Assembly (NCBI GenBank): GCA_021292105.1
Contig: CM037868.1
Location: forward strand, 24,998,303 to 25,062,302
DNA: 64,000 nt
Direction of reading: 5' to 3'
From: Anadara kagoshimensis
Lineage: Eukaryota > Mollusca > Bivalvia > Arcoida > Arcidae
Part shown: positions 22,980 to 34,720 of the stretch, piece by piece
Layout: every line of letters starts with the position of its first letter
How positions within the stretch are numbered: position 1 is the first letter of the stretch
Notes under the pieces: model-generated
What the model saw: the letters and a program-made list of their open reading frames with translations, nothing else
Told to the model about the DNA's origin: nothing
The model's database searches: none
Made by a program: the position numbers and the translations under genes

Positions 22980-24345
22980 TTACACAGAATATAAAAAATA
23001 AGAGGAAATTCGAGTTCTCGAGTCTTTCGGTATCAATCTTAAACAGGAAGATCTTAATCTTCCTTACTTATATTGGATTCCTAAACTCCATAAAAATCCA
23101 TACAAGGAAAGATATAAAGCAGGCTCATCAAAATGTACTACTAAATCGTCAAAGATGGTCTTAAGTCTTATTCAGAAAAAGTATATTCTACATCTGGAAT
23201 CAACCAAATGTTGATTCTCAAAAATTCTAAAGAATTACTTGAACATCTTGCTTCTAATACTTTATCTCATGTAAAAAGTGTAAAAATATTTGATTTTTCT
23301 ACACTATACACCACAACCCCTCATTCTAAATTGAAAGAACGTCTTAAGGAAATTATTCACTTGTCTTTCTTCTACAAAAACGGTAAGCCAAGATACAAAT
23401 ATCTGGTGCTGAACAGCGATTCTGGTTATTTTGTTAAGATCCATACGGTTTCCAAACAAAAATATACTGAAGATACCATCAACAAAATCTTGGAGTTTTT
23501 GATAGATAACATATTTGTTGTGTTCGGTAATGTAGTTTTTCAGCAAACAATCGGTATACCAATAGGTACAAACTGTGCACCATTGCTTGCTGATTTGTTT
23601 CTTTATTCTTACGAAGCAGAATTTATGCAGAACCTTGTTAAATCTGGAGAGAAAACTGTCGCTAAATCATTCAACTCAACATACAGATATACAGATGACG
23701 TTCTGTCTCTTAACAATCCTAAATTTGGAGACTATGTAAATGTCATCTATCCTAGTGAGCTTGAAATAAAAGACACGACTGAATCCTCATGTTCTGCTTC
23801 ATATTTAGACCTATACCTGAATTATGACGCAAAGGAAAGGCTACATTTGAAACTTTATGACAAACGTGATGACTTCTATTTTTCTATTGTCAACTTTCCT
23901 TTTTTATGCAGCAATATACCTGCTTCTCCTGCTTATGGTGTATTTGTTTCCCAATTAATACGCTATGGTAGAGCTTGTTCCCACTACGGGAACTTTGTAC
24001 AACGAAGTAGGCTGCTTGCAAATAAATTATTGACGCAGGGATATTGCAAGCCTAGGCTTATCAAGGCCCTCAAAAAGTTTTATGGCTGTCATCACAGTAT
24101 TGTTGATAGTTTTAATGTCTCTGTGTGCAGGAGTGCCTTGGATATATTTGACGTCTCATAGTTCCATGTTCTTTTCAAACAATGTTAATTACACACGTGG
24201 CGGGTGTAGCTAGCTAGCCGTCCGAAGCACCCGGCCTCACTTCCGTGTCTAACCTAACTTGTCAGTTCCAAAGTTTTTACTTTGCTTCTGGATTGTGATT
24301 CGGAAATGGATTAGTATGTTTGTTTTTGATTTTATGCGCATACAA
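22980..24345 (+). mobile_element. Penelope-like (endonuclease-less) retroelement, longest copy
   Basis: Includes a broken RT reading frame and about 180 bp of 3' untranslated sequence. The 3' part (cacacgtggcgggtgtagct ... aactttg in reverse ... tagtatgtttgtttttgat) is the shared family terminus found in at least seven places in the window, usually on the other strand. No LTR is visible and no GIY-YIG endonuclease follows the RT. The family name is my best reading; a DIRS or other RT clade cannot be excluded. Confidence 0.75.
23002..24161 (+). pseudogene. Reverse transcriptase of Penelope-like element, frameshifted
   Basis: RNA-dependent DNA polymerase that would copy the element. A first frame (23,002-23,145) encodes NLPYLYWIPKLHKNPYK and GSSKCTTK, typical of the N-terminal fingers. 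A gap of roughly 25-30 residues and a shift follow. A second frame then enters near 23,178 (VYSTSGINQM) and stays open to the stop at 24,161. It contains motif A (DFSTLYTTTPH), motif B (QTIGIPIGTNCAPLLADLFL), motif C as YTDDVLSL, and SASYLDLYL. YTDD replaces the YIDD I expect in this family. The last codons give RSALDIFDVS; no GIY-YIG domain is attached. It is dead because of the upstream shift, though the palm domain itself is largely uninterrupted. Confidence 0.85.
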
Positions 24346-25325
24346 AAGGATAAAGCAACTATTACATCAAACAAAACATATTCATCTCGAAAAGATAGGC
24401 AAAAATAACACCTAGGCATTCATGAATTGCTTATCACAAGTTGTTTGGTGTAGATGTAATAAGATGTGATATGCATTGATGTTGTTTTGTTTAGCTGTAG
24501 TTAGATGTAGCTCAAGTCCGTATAGTACTTTAATTGCCTGACTCTGGCACAATGAATGAAGTTTCCTGATGTAGGTGAAATGATTCATACTGAACGTTAA
24601 AATTACTTGCTTTTTCCGTGCAATAAATAATTGTTTGAATTTTGTTAGGCAATGATGGTAATTTTCATCAATAGGACTTATTTCAATTTTTATTTCCTAC
24701 CAGATTCAAGTAAACCCCCATTAGCATTTTTCCAAATCTTAATCCTTAAAGCAAATTTAATATTTTGAAAACTGGTTAATTAGGTTTAACGTTTGAACTA
24801 CCAACTTGGAAGTTGGGTCACATATTCTCGGAGGATAAACACCTCCTGTCTAGCTACCTACATCCACCAGGTGTAAAATAAACAGTAATATTTTAAATCT
24901 TAAGTAAATATAACAAACATTCTACTTACCAATTTATATTAATCTTCTATTCATTGTCTATATCTATTTTTACATTGACTATCTTTACTTTATTAACCAT
25001 TGATGTCGTGTTTAGTTGGAAAACCCGTAATCTACCAATTATAAATTATCTTGTGTCTAGTTAACAAAAGAACTTGCTCTTCAGCGGTTATATAAGATGA
25101 TGTATCTTTCAGTGTTACATTTATATAAAATTATGTCATTTAATTCATTAGTAATTCGTTTATCTTATCACAATAGACAGTCACATGTATGTCATTGTGG
25201 TATCTCTATTTATATTTAAAGTTTGTCTACCCTTTACACACATATTTGATATTTTATACAGCGTTCATTCTTTCGTCCTCTTTAATTTTTTTAGTTACAT
25301 GTATTTAAAAATGTAATTTACATTG

Positions 25326-25326
<1 letters not shown>
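24346..25326. other. Unit B non-coding; remnant of the 41-bp minisatellite
   Basis: Positions 24,436-24,510 hold about two degenerate units (gttgtttggtgtagatgtaa, tttagctgtagttagatgta), matching the end of the 2-kb array in unit A. The rest aligns with 8,800-9,840 and lacks the 9,060-9,246 retroposon. No gene. Confidence 0.7.

Positions 25327-25384
<58 letters not shown>
25327..25384. repeat. AAT microsatellite
   Basis: About 19 TAA triplets; orthologous to the tracts flanking the unit A insertion at 9,889-11,005. Confidence 0.95.
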
Positions 25385-25386
<2 letters not shown>

Positions 25387-26850
25387 AAATACACTGAATA
25401 CAAATTAAGTTATTATTGATACTTACATGAACTTGCTATAGTGATATAATGCCGATTTAATTTTTATAGATGCAATTATGGGAACTGTTTTTGAAACTAA
25501 TGTCATGAGTACTTTATGGGTACCTTTCATTTTCAATTAATGTTAAGTTTATGTTCTTATGTTTATATTCTTTATAAGTAACGCCTTTAATTTTATTTAC
25601 TTTCTCTAATGTATTATTATGTATATACTAACATCTTTATGATATATCTGAAATATATACCTCAGATCTAATCGCTCAAAATATTCGCAAATACATTATG
25701 AGTTTTTTGACGGGTTACACGGTCCCATCTACCCCGTCAAAAATGTATGTACCTTGAGGCCCTTCAAAGCGTTAACAGTTGAATTACGTATTTTGTGTGA
25801 CTTGCGTATCTTGTCGCCACCGTAACTAGACGTCTGCGATGTACGAGTTACTCTCCTTTTACCGCTAAACGTCCCGTGCGTTCATGTTCCCCAGCAGATT
25901 TCCCAGCCAAGTTCTATGTACCCAGACAAGTTAACCAAACACTTTGCTTAACATTTCTTTGAAGGGTGACAAAATATTTTGTTTCTCCGGAACCTCTAGA
26001 CCAACAGAAACGCCATGTACAATAATAAAATCGGAAAAATATTAACCACGACGTTTCAAAGTCTTTAATAGGACTTTGATATTCTAAACTGAAAACCAAA
26101 TTTAAAATCTATATTTTTTCTAACAACTCATTAGACCGAGGAATCAAAAATAAACATATGAATCAATGCCAGAAAATAATGGAAAATCGCCGTGACTAAA
26201 AATTGGTGTGCTCAGCAAATGTGTTGACAGGTAATCTAAGTAAATGATTGTGTTCTGTAACAATTAATGTGAGCAGTATATGTAAAATGTAAAAGTAAAT
26301 CCTACAATGTGTGCAAAATATTTCGTCTTCTGATATCAAGAAAACAAATGTATCTTTCTGATATAAAAAAAATACCAATGAATACCTAAAATAATTTTCA
26401 ACAACATTGTCTTGACTCGGCTGCCCATTGACCAAAATTATTGGCAAAATAATTTCCAGATGTTATTATTTCGAAAATTCGACGGACTAAATTTACACTA
26501 ATCTGCCACTTAATTTAGGTTTACGGGTTTTTGATAATTACTGACGACTTCGTGACCACCTCTTATCTTTAATTAAAACACCGTTTTAATTGTTTTGAGT
26601 GAAAATTGGGTTCATGCGTCTAGAACATTTACAAAGCCCAACGCATCAATCAAAATTATTCATTAATTAATAAATCAAGATTGAATGTTACCGGCGCTTT
26701 GATTATCAAAATCAATTTAATCAGCACCATATCAATCACGATCTTACACATTCAACAACCATTGTCTACGTCTCAAAATTTTAATATAAAAAAAATAAAT
26801 TAATTAAAAATTGGATGTTTTTGGTTTTACTGTTGATTAAAACAGCGATT
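25385..26850. other. Unit B non-coding, paralogous to 11,006-12,745
   Basis: Continuous similarity to unit A, with one copy of the sequence that is duplicated at 11,485-12,058 in A. No gene. Confidence 0.65.
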
Positions 26851-26852
26851 TA

Positions 26853-28192
26853 CGAGGGTCATTCAAAAAGTCTTGTCCTTCATAATAAAAACACAAATTA
26901 AGACGTTTTATTTATGATATTTTATTTTTATTCCTTGAAAATAATCACTTTTAACAGCTACACACTTTTTAAGACACTGGATTCATTTTCTAAATACATT
27001 TGCATATTCTTTTTTTGGATATACCATTGAGAAACTGATGAATTGCTGGACCTAGCGATGAACGAGATCTGTATCGACGACCAGAAAGGTGTTTCTTAAG
27101 TTTAGGAAAGAGATAAAAGTCACACGGTAAAAGGTCAGGTGAATAAGGTGGATAAGGTAAAACAACAACACGTTCCTTGTACAAAAATTCAGTCACCAAC
27201 TTAAATTTGTGAGCAGGAGCATTGTCATGGAGTAACCGAATACCACGAATTTCTGACTTTGGTCTTTTCTTTTCATAATTTTTTTTTCATTTTCTTAAGA
27301 ATTTTATTTTTATAAATGTTTTCCGTGCTATCCTGGCCTTTAAGGATGGGAATTGGGGCAATTATGTCGTTACTATTGAAAAATATAGCATAAAGAACGT
27401 TCTTTGTGCGTTGAGTGCGCCTTGCAATTTCAGGTCGTTTTCCTTTTCTCGTTAGCCATATTTTATTATTTATCTTTCTATGTGGCTAAAAGTAATCTAC
27501 CCATGTTTCGTCACCTGTAACTATATCATCCAGACGCCTGCTGTTACACTTACCATATATTTTTAGCAGATTTTAGCCATTTTGACCCTTGTGAGCTTTT
27601 GCTTTTTTGACAACAAATGAGGGATCCATCTAGCACTAATCTTTCTCACGACTAGTTTTTTTCTGAGAATGAAATGTACGGCCCCCATTGATAAAATAAC
27701 GACTTCAGCTATCTGTTTAACAGTCAACCTTCCATCCCTATTGACCAGTTTTTGAATTTCTGTAATGTTTTCTTTGGAGCATGCTGTTTTTGGTCCTCCA
27801 TAACGGGCCTTATCAGAAATGTCGTTAACACCATTTTTAAATTTATGTATCTACCGTGAAATAGACCTATATGATAGCGTTTGCTCACCAAAACCATCTT
27901 GCATTTCAATGAATGTTTGTTTGTGCGATTTAACGAGTTTTGCACAGGCTTTCATGAAGCTTCTCATTTTAATAATGTTTTTACCTGTCATGTCCGCCAT
28001 TTTCTAAGCAGTATAACGAGTGTTATAATGAAAATATGGTAAGAAAAAACCAATTCTTTTGCGTATATAATCTAAAAATGTTCCACGTGTTTGGGAATGA
28101 ACTCAGTCACCCGTGACAAGTGACAATATAATAAATTACGGTGTTTTATTTACGGTTTACAGGAAGGGACAAGACTTTTTGAACGATCCTCG
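26853..28192 (-). mobile_element. Full-length mariner transposon (inactive), TA target duplication
   Basis: The terminal inverted repeats begin CGAGGGTCATTCAAAAAGTC on the left; the right end reads inward as CGAGGATCGTTCAAAAAGTC. TA flanks both (26,851-26,852 and 28,193-28,194). Unit A has the uninterrupted site acagcgatttatctacatcg at about 12,738. Length is 1,340 bp, usual for an intact mariner. It encodes a decayed transposase on the minus strand. Confidence 0.95.
26990..28000 (-). pseudogene. Mariner DD34D transposase, decayed
   Basis: A cut-and-paste transposase inserting at TA. The span from ATG (28,000) to stop (26,990) is 1,011 bp, or 337 codons, the normal mariner length and in one net frame. 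The N-terminus keeps helix-turn-helix-like sequence (SFMKACAKLV, FIEMQDGFGEQTLSYRSI). Catalytic residues can be seen: the first D in VTGDETWVD, the second in LLHDNAPAH, and the third in SPDLLPCDFYLF, 34 residues after the second. An internal TAG about 49 codons in, where mariners have Trp, and further stops (for example after WVDYF) show it is inactive. The longest open piece is the C-terminal 69 codons. Confidence 0.93.
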
Positions 28193-28194
28193 TA

Positions 28195-29984
28195 TGTACA
28201 TCGATATCAATGTCGTTTCTTAAACAAACAACAGTTAAAAAGATCTTTATCGAGCATTAAGTCGGGGACTCTCTAAAGTTGCGGCATTGTAATGTGAACA
28301 TATATTTATGGCTGGTATTGTTGCGAATTTTAACAAAATATTTGAAAATAACCTTTGATTCATATCTATCAGAGAAACAAAACATTAAATATGTCACAAG
28401 GAATTAATAACAAGTGACGACTTTTATTTACATCGTGTCGTCATCAGCTAAAGATGAAGCAAATTGAAAGACAAGTTAGCAATATTGAAGTTAGCAGTAT
28501 GATATAATGTCGTCTTGATTGATGTGTCAATATTCTCTAGATAACATCTACTTCTATATCAATTTTGAAAGACCGAAATCGACAGTTAACGATACAACCT
28601 TTATTTCTAGCTGAAAGGCATACTTCGGTAGCAGTACCTTTGAAAAATTGTCATAATTGCTATTTTTTAATTTTCTTTGAGTAACATCTACCTCGATATT
28701 CCTTTTGAAATGTCTAAATGTCGATAGTTACTACTTTGTAAATTTATAACAAGATACTTTTAGGTTATAATGCAGACAAAAGGTTTTGTTTGCTACACGA
28801 TTTTAGTACTATAAAGTTTTTCCCTATTTCGTATCACGTGACAGATTAAATGTTGCATTATAAATAAAATTTATGACGATAGTGAATCTACCTATTTAAT
28901 TTGATATCGATACGCCATCATTTTCAGCTATAAGATAAATAGACAATAATGTTTGTTTCTGCTATTATATAACTATACAGTGCCTACTTGAGTACACGTT
29001 TTAATGGAAATATGCAAATGTCGATATGTACTTGTTGTCTCTTTGTCTTATATCGAGACACCAATAGCAATAGTTAAACACTGTGTTTATCATATTGAAT
29101 AGGTTCTTATTTAAAATTTTCTCTTATATGTAATTTGCTTATATCGAGACGTCATCTGCTATATGACATTTGTAGTTATTTTACAAGAGCCTCTCCTACA
29201 TAACTATCCATAACATTGAGTAGTTACAGCTGTATATATATTCTAAGAATAGTTGTAATCAATAGCCGTTAGAGCCTGGTTCAATCAATCATGTGTTTTG
29301 TTGCATTAGCTGATAACCTTTCATATACCCAAACAATATGTGTCAGTGCATCGCGTGATTAATATCTGAAATAGCGCGAAACGTTATTAATTGCATATTA
29401 TCAGTTTTAATTTTAGACTGCCGCTTCGGAATACAATTTATCATAAGTAGTGCGTAGACCAAAATTATTATTAAGATGTTAAAATATACCAAAAGGACAA
29501 AATATATTTAACCAAATTTAGCTAAGGTTATGCTTTGCATGAGAGAGTATTGTTTTTGAGGCATTTAAAATTTTTACTTTCAGCAATTTCAAACAATAGT
29601 ATAGTACACTGAAATTCATTTACAGTTATTTCCTACTGAGTTTACGATATCATCGGGGCACAAGTCACCGCAGAAATACCAGTTCAGTGGTTTAATTTAC
29701 AAATTATACCATTTTTACTGGAGCCCGTTTACGGATCGTAGCATTTCTCACAGAGTTTAAATCTCATTAATAGCAGATCCTGGTGTGAGGTAGTTTATAG
29801 CTGATCTAATGGAAAGTCGTTGTTTTTCTCTTGGCACTCAGATTTCCTCTAAAACACAAAGTCCCTGTAATACAAGGAGCAATTACAAGGACCTAAGGCT
29901 CTATTTATCTACATTGTTGTTAACATATCCGAATGACATCAATTATCCCAAAAATCTAATTTTTATATCTCAAAATAAAATATA
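28195..29984. other. Unit B non-coding, paralogous to 12,750-14,494
   Basis: Alignment with unit A resumes directly after the mariner. It has no second 256-bp copy of the kind in A; the sequence at 28,500-28,640 differs. No gene. Confidence 0.6.
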
Positions 29985-30300
29985 GTTAATCATAAAAAAA
30001 CAAACATACCAATCCATGTTGAAACAAAAATTCCAATGTGAAGTCAAAAAAATTCAAGGTTGCTAATTGTATTAAGGATATGGACGTTTATCGGGGAACT
30101 AAAGCTGGGTGTTACGGGAGAGTAAACAACTCCTGCTTAGCTAGCTACACCCGCCGTTTCTGTAATCAAAATTAAAAAGTAATATACGACTATTGGACAT
30201 ATATATCCAGCGTATTTTTTATATAGAGACGTGGTACTTTTAAACAACATTGTGGTCACGGCTATACAACGTTTTGACCGATACACGAAAATAAATTAAT
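29985..30300 (-). mobile_element. Penelope-like retroelement 3' fragment
   Basis: Orthologous to 14,495-14,800. It contains acaaacataccaatccatg, ctagctacacccgccg, tggacatatatatcc and acaacattgtggtcacg, the family 3' end and last RT codons in reverse. Confidence 0.72.
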
Positions 30301-31269
30301 AAGACACTAAACCGGCTTTGTAAAAGGTGCGGAGGATTCCTTCATGGTTGTAGAAGATTGATAATTTGAATGTTGTTTACCGTCAGGTTTTAACAACAAA
30401 TACAAACTCGGCCATAATGCCACAAATAACTATAGCAATAAGTAAAGTTCTACAAAAGGAAAATTACTTATTTTGGGTTGACAGCAAAGAGGTCAGGCGC
30501 CATTGTTTAAAGTTTACAATTCTGACTACTTTTTATTGTCTCGGTGTCTGTACTTTCAAACAGGTTATAGTGTATTTAACCGCTTAGATGAGAATATAAT
30601 TGGACTAGTTCCTAGTGTAAGAAAGTGTGTCATTAACTCTGCCAAAGGGCTTTATTCTGCAAACTATTGAAGATAACATTTCGTCGAAAAACCTTGATCC
30701 ATTATTTCACTACCTACACGATTATCGCGCTTTCGACTTATAAAGGAAAGACAAAACTTAAAATGTGTGAATTATAATTTCCTGACATTCCCAAATGCAG
30801 GTAAAGATTATATTGCCTCTTATCGCCAAAAACAATTTTTGTTCTCTCGTTTTGTACATTTTCTTACCGATACTTGTGAGTGATATCCGCATCTTCTGTA
30901 TATCTTTAAGTGCCAAGCGATGACGCTTCGATCACAAAATTCTTGATTCGGACGTATATGTATTACACTAAAAATAAATCACAATTCCTGAACACTGTCA
31001 TTAAAAAAGTTTTATAATAAAAATATTGAAGTATTTAAAGGGAAATAACTCTTAAAATAATTCTAAACATAATTTAAAAGTTGTAAATATGGACATAGAC
31101 ATGAATTATTCAAGTTTTCAGTTACAATACTCTCGCAATAAGTGTACAAAATTAACTTAAAAGAATGAATTAAATGCATGAGATGTAAGTCAATGTCAAG
31201 AATATTGAATATAAGGCCATCAAAAGGCATTTTAGATGAGGTGCTGAACTGAAAAGATATTAATTTAAA
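30301..31269. other. Unit B non-coding, TRIM 3'-flank-like segment
   Basis: Positions 30,500-30,860 match 15,000-15,200, and 30,920-31,260 match 16,210-16,560 and 36,080-36,440. No coding tail relic of TRIM was found here. Confidence 0.6.
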
Positions 31270-31508
31270 AAAATAGTGATAACATCAATGTAACCAACAT
31301 TATCAGAGGATAGAAACATTTCTTAATTATGATTTATTCAATAAATTTCAAAACTTAAAAAAAATTATAGTCCTTTTTATGAGTACAAAAAAAGTATCCG
31401 ACATATAAACATTTAAATATATACAGATAGTCTTCAAAAATATGCCTATAAAAACAATAAATTAATAAAAAAAATAAAATAAAATAATAAAACATAAATC
31501 AGTACATG

Positions 31509-31535
<27 letters not shown>
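31270..31535. repeat. Source arm of a near-identical inverted duplication
   Basis: Reads aaaatagtgataacatcaat ... gtacatgtaaataaat. Its reverse complement is at 33,438-33,709. The only differences I see are lengths of A/T runs (for example 8 versus 7 A). This arm is in its ancestral context, matched at lower identity by 36,440-36,700. Confidence 0.92.
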
Positions 31536-31556
<21 letters not shown>

Positions 31557-31645
31557 AAATAATAAATAATGAATAATAAATAAATAAAAATAAAAAGAAA
31601 TAAATAATATTTTTTTAAAATTAAAAATAATAATAGTAATAATAG

Positions 31646-31710
<65 letters not shown>

Positions 31711-31755
31711 GTAATTATAATAATAATTATAATAATAATAATAATAATAATAGAC
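31505..31755. repeat. AAAT then AAT microsatellites
   Basis: AAAT units from 31,509 to about 31,600, then AAT with some ATA and AGT variants from 31,618 to 31,755. The long Ile-rich frame here is microsatellite translation. Confidence 0.95.
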
Positions 31756-32267
31756 ACGGGTATGATTCTACAATAAAATATCTGCAATAAATTTACATTT
31801 GATATATACAGTATAAGATAACCGTCAATACCTAGAGTAAGTATACAATCAATGCTGTCCACAATAACTTCAAAACATTTGGTGCATTGTGAAGACAAAA
31901 AATATGATCGAACAAAATAGCGACAGCTATATCGTTTAAACGATATAAGCCAATTGTAACAACATTTGTACATGTATGTAAAAGGGCAAGTGGATTGGAG
32001 AAAATCTTAGGAATTACTTTTTCATTTTGCTATTTAACGTCTCCGTAAAAATAAAAATAAATAAAAAATAGTAGAAAATTTTGTCTAATTCTCAACCACA
32101 AACCTCGTAACATTGATCAAATTTTACGTTCTAAATTGAATGCTTCCATTTCAAGAGTATGTTTAGGTGAAATTGTAATGTGTATACTAGTTGTTAATAT
32201 TAAAGCTCAAAATGAAGAAAAAAAATAATATGTGTAATCTTTAATGTTAAAGATAATATACGTTACA

Positions 32268-32270
<3 letters not shown>
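31756..32270. other. Non-coding, paralogous to 36,850-37,210
   Basis: Shares cagctatatcgttt(a/g)aacga, catttgtacatgtatgtaaa and attactttttcattttgcta with the second segment. No gene. Confidence 0.6.

Positions 32271-32322
<52 letters not shown>
32271..32322. repeat. GA microsatellite
   Basis: About 26 uninterrupted GA dinucleotides. Confidence 0.97.
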
Positions 32323-32327
<5 letters not shown>

Positions 32328-32524
32328 CATTTGTTATTTTTCACACCAATATTTTATTTACTACGGATGTGATATTAATTGTGCCGATATCAGTTTGTTT
32401 TGGTAAAGTTATGATGCATATACTTGTTAATGTTACTGTTGTGGTGCATATACAACCAATTTATGAGAGAATCGGATATGAGGTTATTCTACTAATTTTC
32501 ATGTGTATTGTATCTTAATTTTAA

Positions 32525-33140
32525 GGTGTCCTATACACGTCACCTGTCTATAGTAGGTGGTGATATTTTAAGAAGGTGCCCAATTCAATCACCTGTTTAA
32601 AGTAGGTGGTAATATTTTAAAAGGTGTGCTATTCAATCACCTGTATGTAGTAAATAGTGCTTTTTTAAAAGATTCACATACATTTCACCTGTCTGTAGTA
32701 GGTGGTGCTATTTAAGAAGGTGACCTATGCATTTAACCTGTATATAGTAGGTGGTGTTATTTCAAGAAGGTGCGCTTTACACTTCACCTGTCTATAGTAG
32801 GTGGTAACATTTAAAAGAAGGTGTCCTATACACTTCACATGTCAATAGTAGGTGGTGCTATTTTAAGAGAGCGACCCATACATTTGACCTGTCTATAGCA
32901 AGTGGTGCTATTTTAAAAAAGTAACCTATACATTTCACCTGTCTATAGTAACTGGTGCTATTTTTAGGAGGTGTTGTATACATTTCACATGTCTGTAGTA
33001 GGTGGTGACATTTAAACGAAGGTGTCCTATACACTTCACCTGTCAAAAGTAGGCTGTTCTATTATAAAGTAGGTGAACTATACACCTCACCTGTCAATAG
33101 TAGGCTGTTCTCTTTTTAGGAAGGTGAACTATACACTTTT
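32525..33140. repeat. Minisatellite, unit about 50-58 bp, with internal dyad
   Basis: About 11 units of the form cctatacacttcacctgtct then atagtaggtggtgctatttt and aagaaggtg. Each unit has CACCT and AGGTG as inverted arms around tgtctatagt, so it can form a small hairpin. It lies in the B-specific insertion. Confidence 0.92.
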
Positions 33141-33344
33141 TACATTCTTTTGCTGTAAACTGTATCGTACTACTGATGGCTTTCGGGCTCTAGTCTTGCA
33201 TGAATATGAGATATCTTGTAAAGGTTTGTTTTCGTGTGGCACTGTTGCTAAACAACTTTTCATTCATCTGTGGCTAATCATAACTGCATATTGCAGCTGT
33301 CTATTATACAAGGATGATTGGTTGAATGAATGTGTTTTTATGTC

Positions 33345-33860
33345 CAAGTAAAGAATATTTCACTTACATCGAGAGATCATTTTAGCTGCAGGTGACGTGG
33401 CAGAAATTTTTACCTTTAAAGCGCGGTCAAGACAATATGCATTTATTTATTTATTTATTTATTTATTTACATGTACTGATTTATGTTTTTATTATTTTAT
33501 TTTATTTTTTTTTATTAATTTATTGTTTTTATAGGCATATTTTTGAAGACTATCTGTATATATTTAAATGTTTATATGTCGGATACTTTTTTTGTACTCA
33601 TAAAAAGGACTATAATTTTTTTAAGTTTTGAAATTTATTGAATAAATCATAATTAAGAAATGTTTCTATCCTCTGATAATGTTGGTTACATTGATGTTAT
33701 CACTATTTTAGTGCTTTAGTGTGCCACGCATGTTTTGCACGAGACATCGGTGTTAAGGCTTCTTCCGAAAGATACCACATGACTTCCATTTCTAAATGCA
33801 GAGCGCTTGGCGAAAGAACAATCACTGCCTATTTTCAAGGTTTATTCAGACGTCCACCAG
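33345..33860 (-). mobile_element. SINE fragment split by the inverted-duplication insert
   Basis: The left part (33,350-33,430: aagaatatttcacttacatcgaga ... gcagaaatttttaccttt) and the right part (33,712-33,860: gcttcttccgaaagatacc ... atcactgcctattttcaag) match consecutive parts of the SINE at 51,118-51,415. Between them lies the 272-bp arm at 33,438-33,709. Confidence 0.65.
33438..33709. repeat. Inserted arm of inverted duplication
   Basis: Reverse complement of 31,270-31,535 plus adjoining TTTA repeat. It sits inside a SINE copy, so this arm is the newcomer. The spacer between arms is about 1.9 kb. Confidence 0.9.
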
Positions 33861-33869
33861 GATTCAAAC

Positions 33870-34095
33870 CATTTCGTATGATACACTCAAACTATTTTAC
33901 CATGTATTACAACTACAAAGCTATCATTTCATACCATATGATAGTGAAGTGTTACCAATTCCTACAATAAATTTCGTATTCTAATGAAAGTGGAGAATCT
34001 TTTCATTTTTATTTTTATTCCTGTTCTTCATATCAGGCTAATTAATATTAATAAGTAACACTTATTGATAAAAAACCTCTTTTTTAAATTTAATC
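33870..34095. other. Non-coding, nothing recognised
   Basis: AT-rich; contains one early copy of the tttcgtatgata motif related to the next feature. Confidence 0.4.
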
Positions 34096-34119
34096 AACAA
34101 ATAATGTCATTATATTTTA

Positions 34120-34335
34120 AATATATGGTACGAAATGGTATATTTCATGTGCAGATTTTGAATGCAATATTTTAATAAAAATTTGCTAGTCATTTCGTAC
34201 CATAGTAAAATGGAAAATTTGGGTACGAAATGGTCGTATGGCATTGTACGAAATGAACAGACTTGGGTACGAACTGGAAAATTTGGGTACGAAATGGTCA
34301 TGGTACGAAATGGTTATGGTACGAAATGACTAGCT
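34120..34335. repeat. Cluster of GGTACGAAATGG motifs in both orientations
   Basis: The 12-mer ggtacgaaatgg or close variants occurs about seven times in roughly 210 bp (for example at 34,126, 34,223, 34,288 and 34,303, and later as ggtacgaaatgac). An inverted copy (catttcgtaccat) lies at 34,191-34,203. Spacing is irregular. It may be the interior of a fold-back element. Confidence 0.7.
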
Positions 34336-34720
34336 TCGGATTCAAACCAATGATATTCCATATAGGAAACAAGCAACTGAGCTTCCGTAGAGTTTCTACG
34401 TAGACCTCAAACACGGATTGAAACTTGTCTCCATTATCATTGAAGATACATGTAGTCTTTAGACTCTGACCAACCGATAACCCGCTGTCACATAAAGGTA
34501 AGGTGTCTTTCCTTAGCATCATAACACTATGAACGTCATCAATAGCATATCGTTCCGGTGTCGGAAATTACCGAGCATTGACAGGTTCGTTCAGGTAAGT
34601 TTTGTTGCGTATACATTGTATAACCGTTAGACACATCGATACTGACAACTCTGTGGATAGGTTTGACCCTGCCGCTTGACCTTTAATTTGAATCTTTATC
34701 AGGAACGATCGATTACAGGG

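Noticed and set aside
31446..31973. 175-codon Ile/Phe-rich frame resembling a membrane protein
   Set aside because: Composed of AAT and AAAT microsatellites and not conserved in the paralogous segments.
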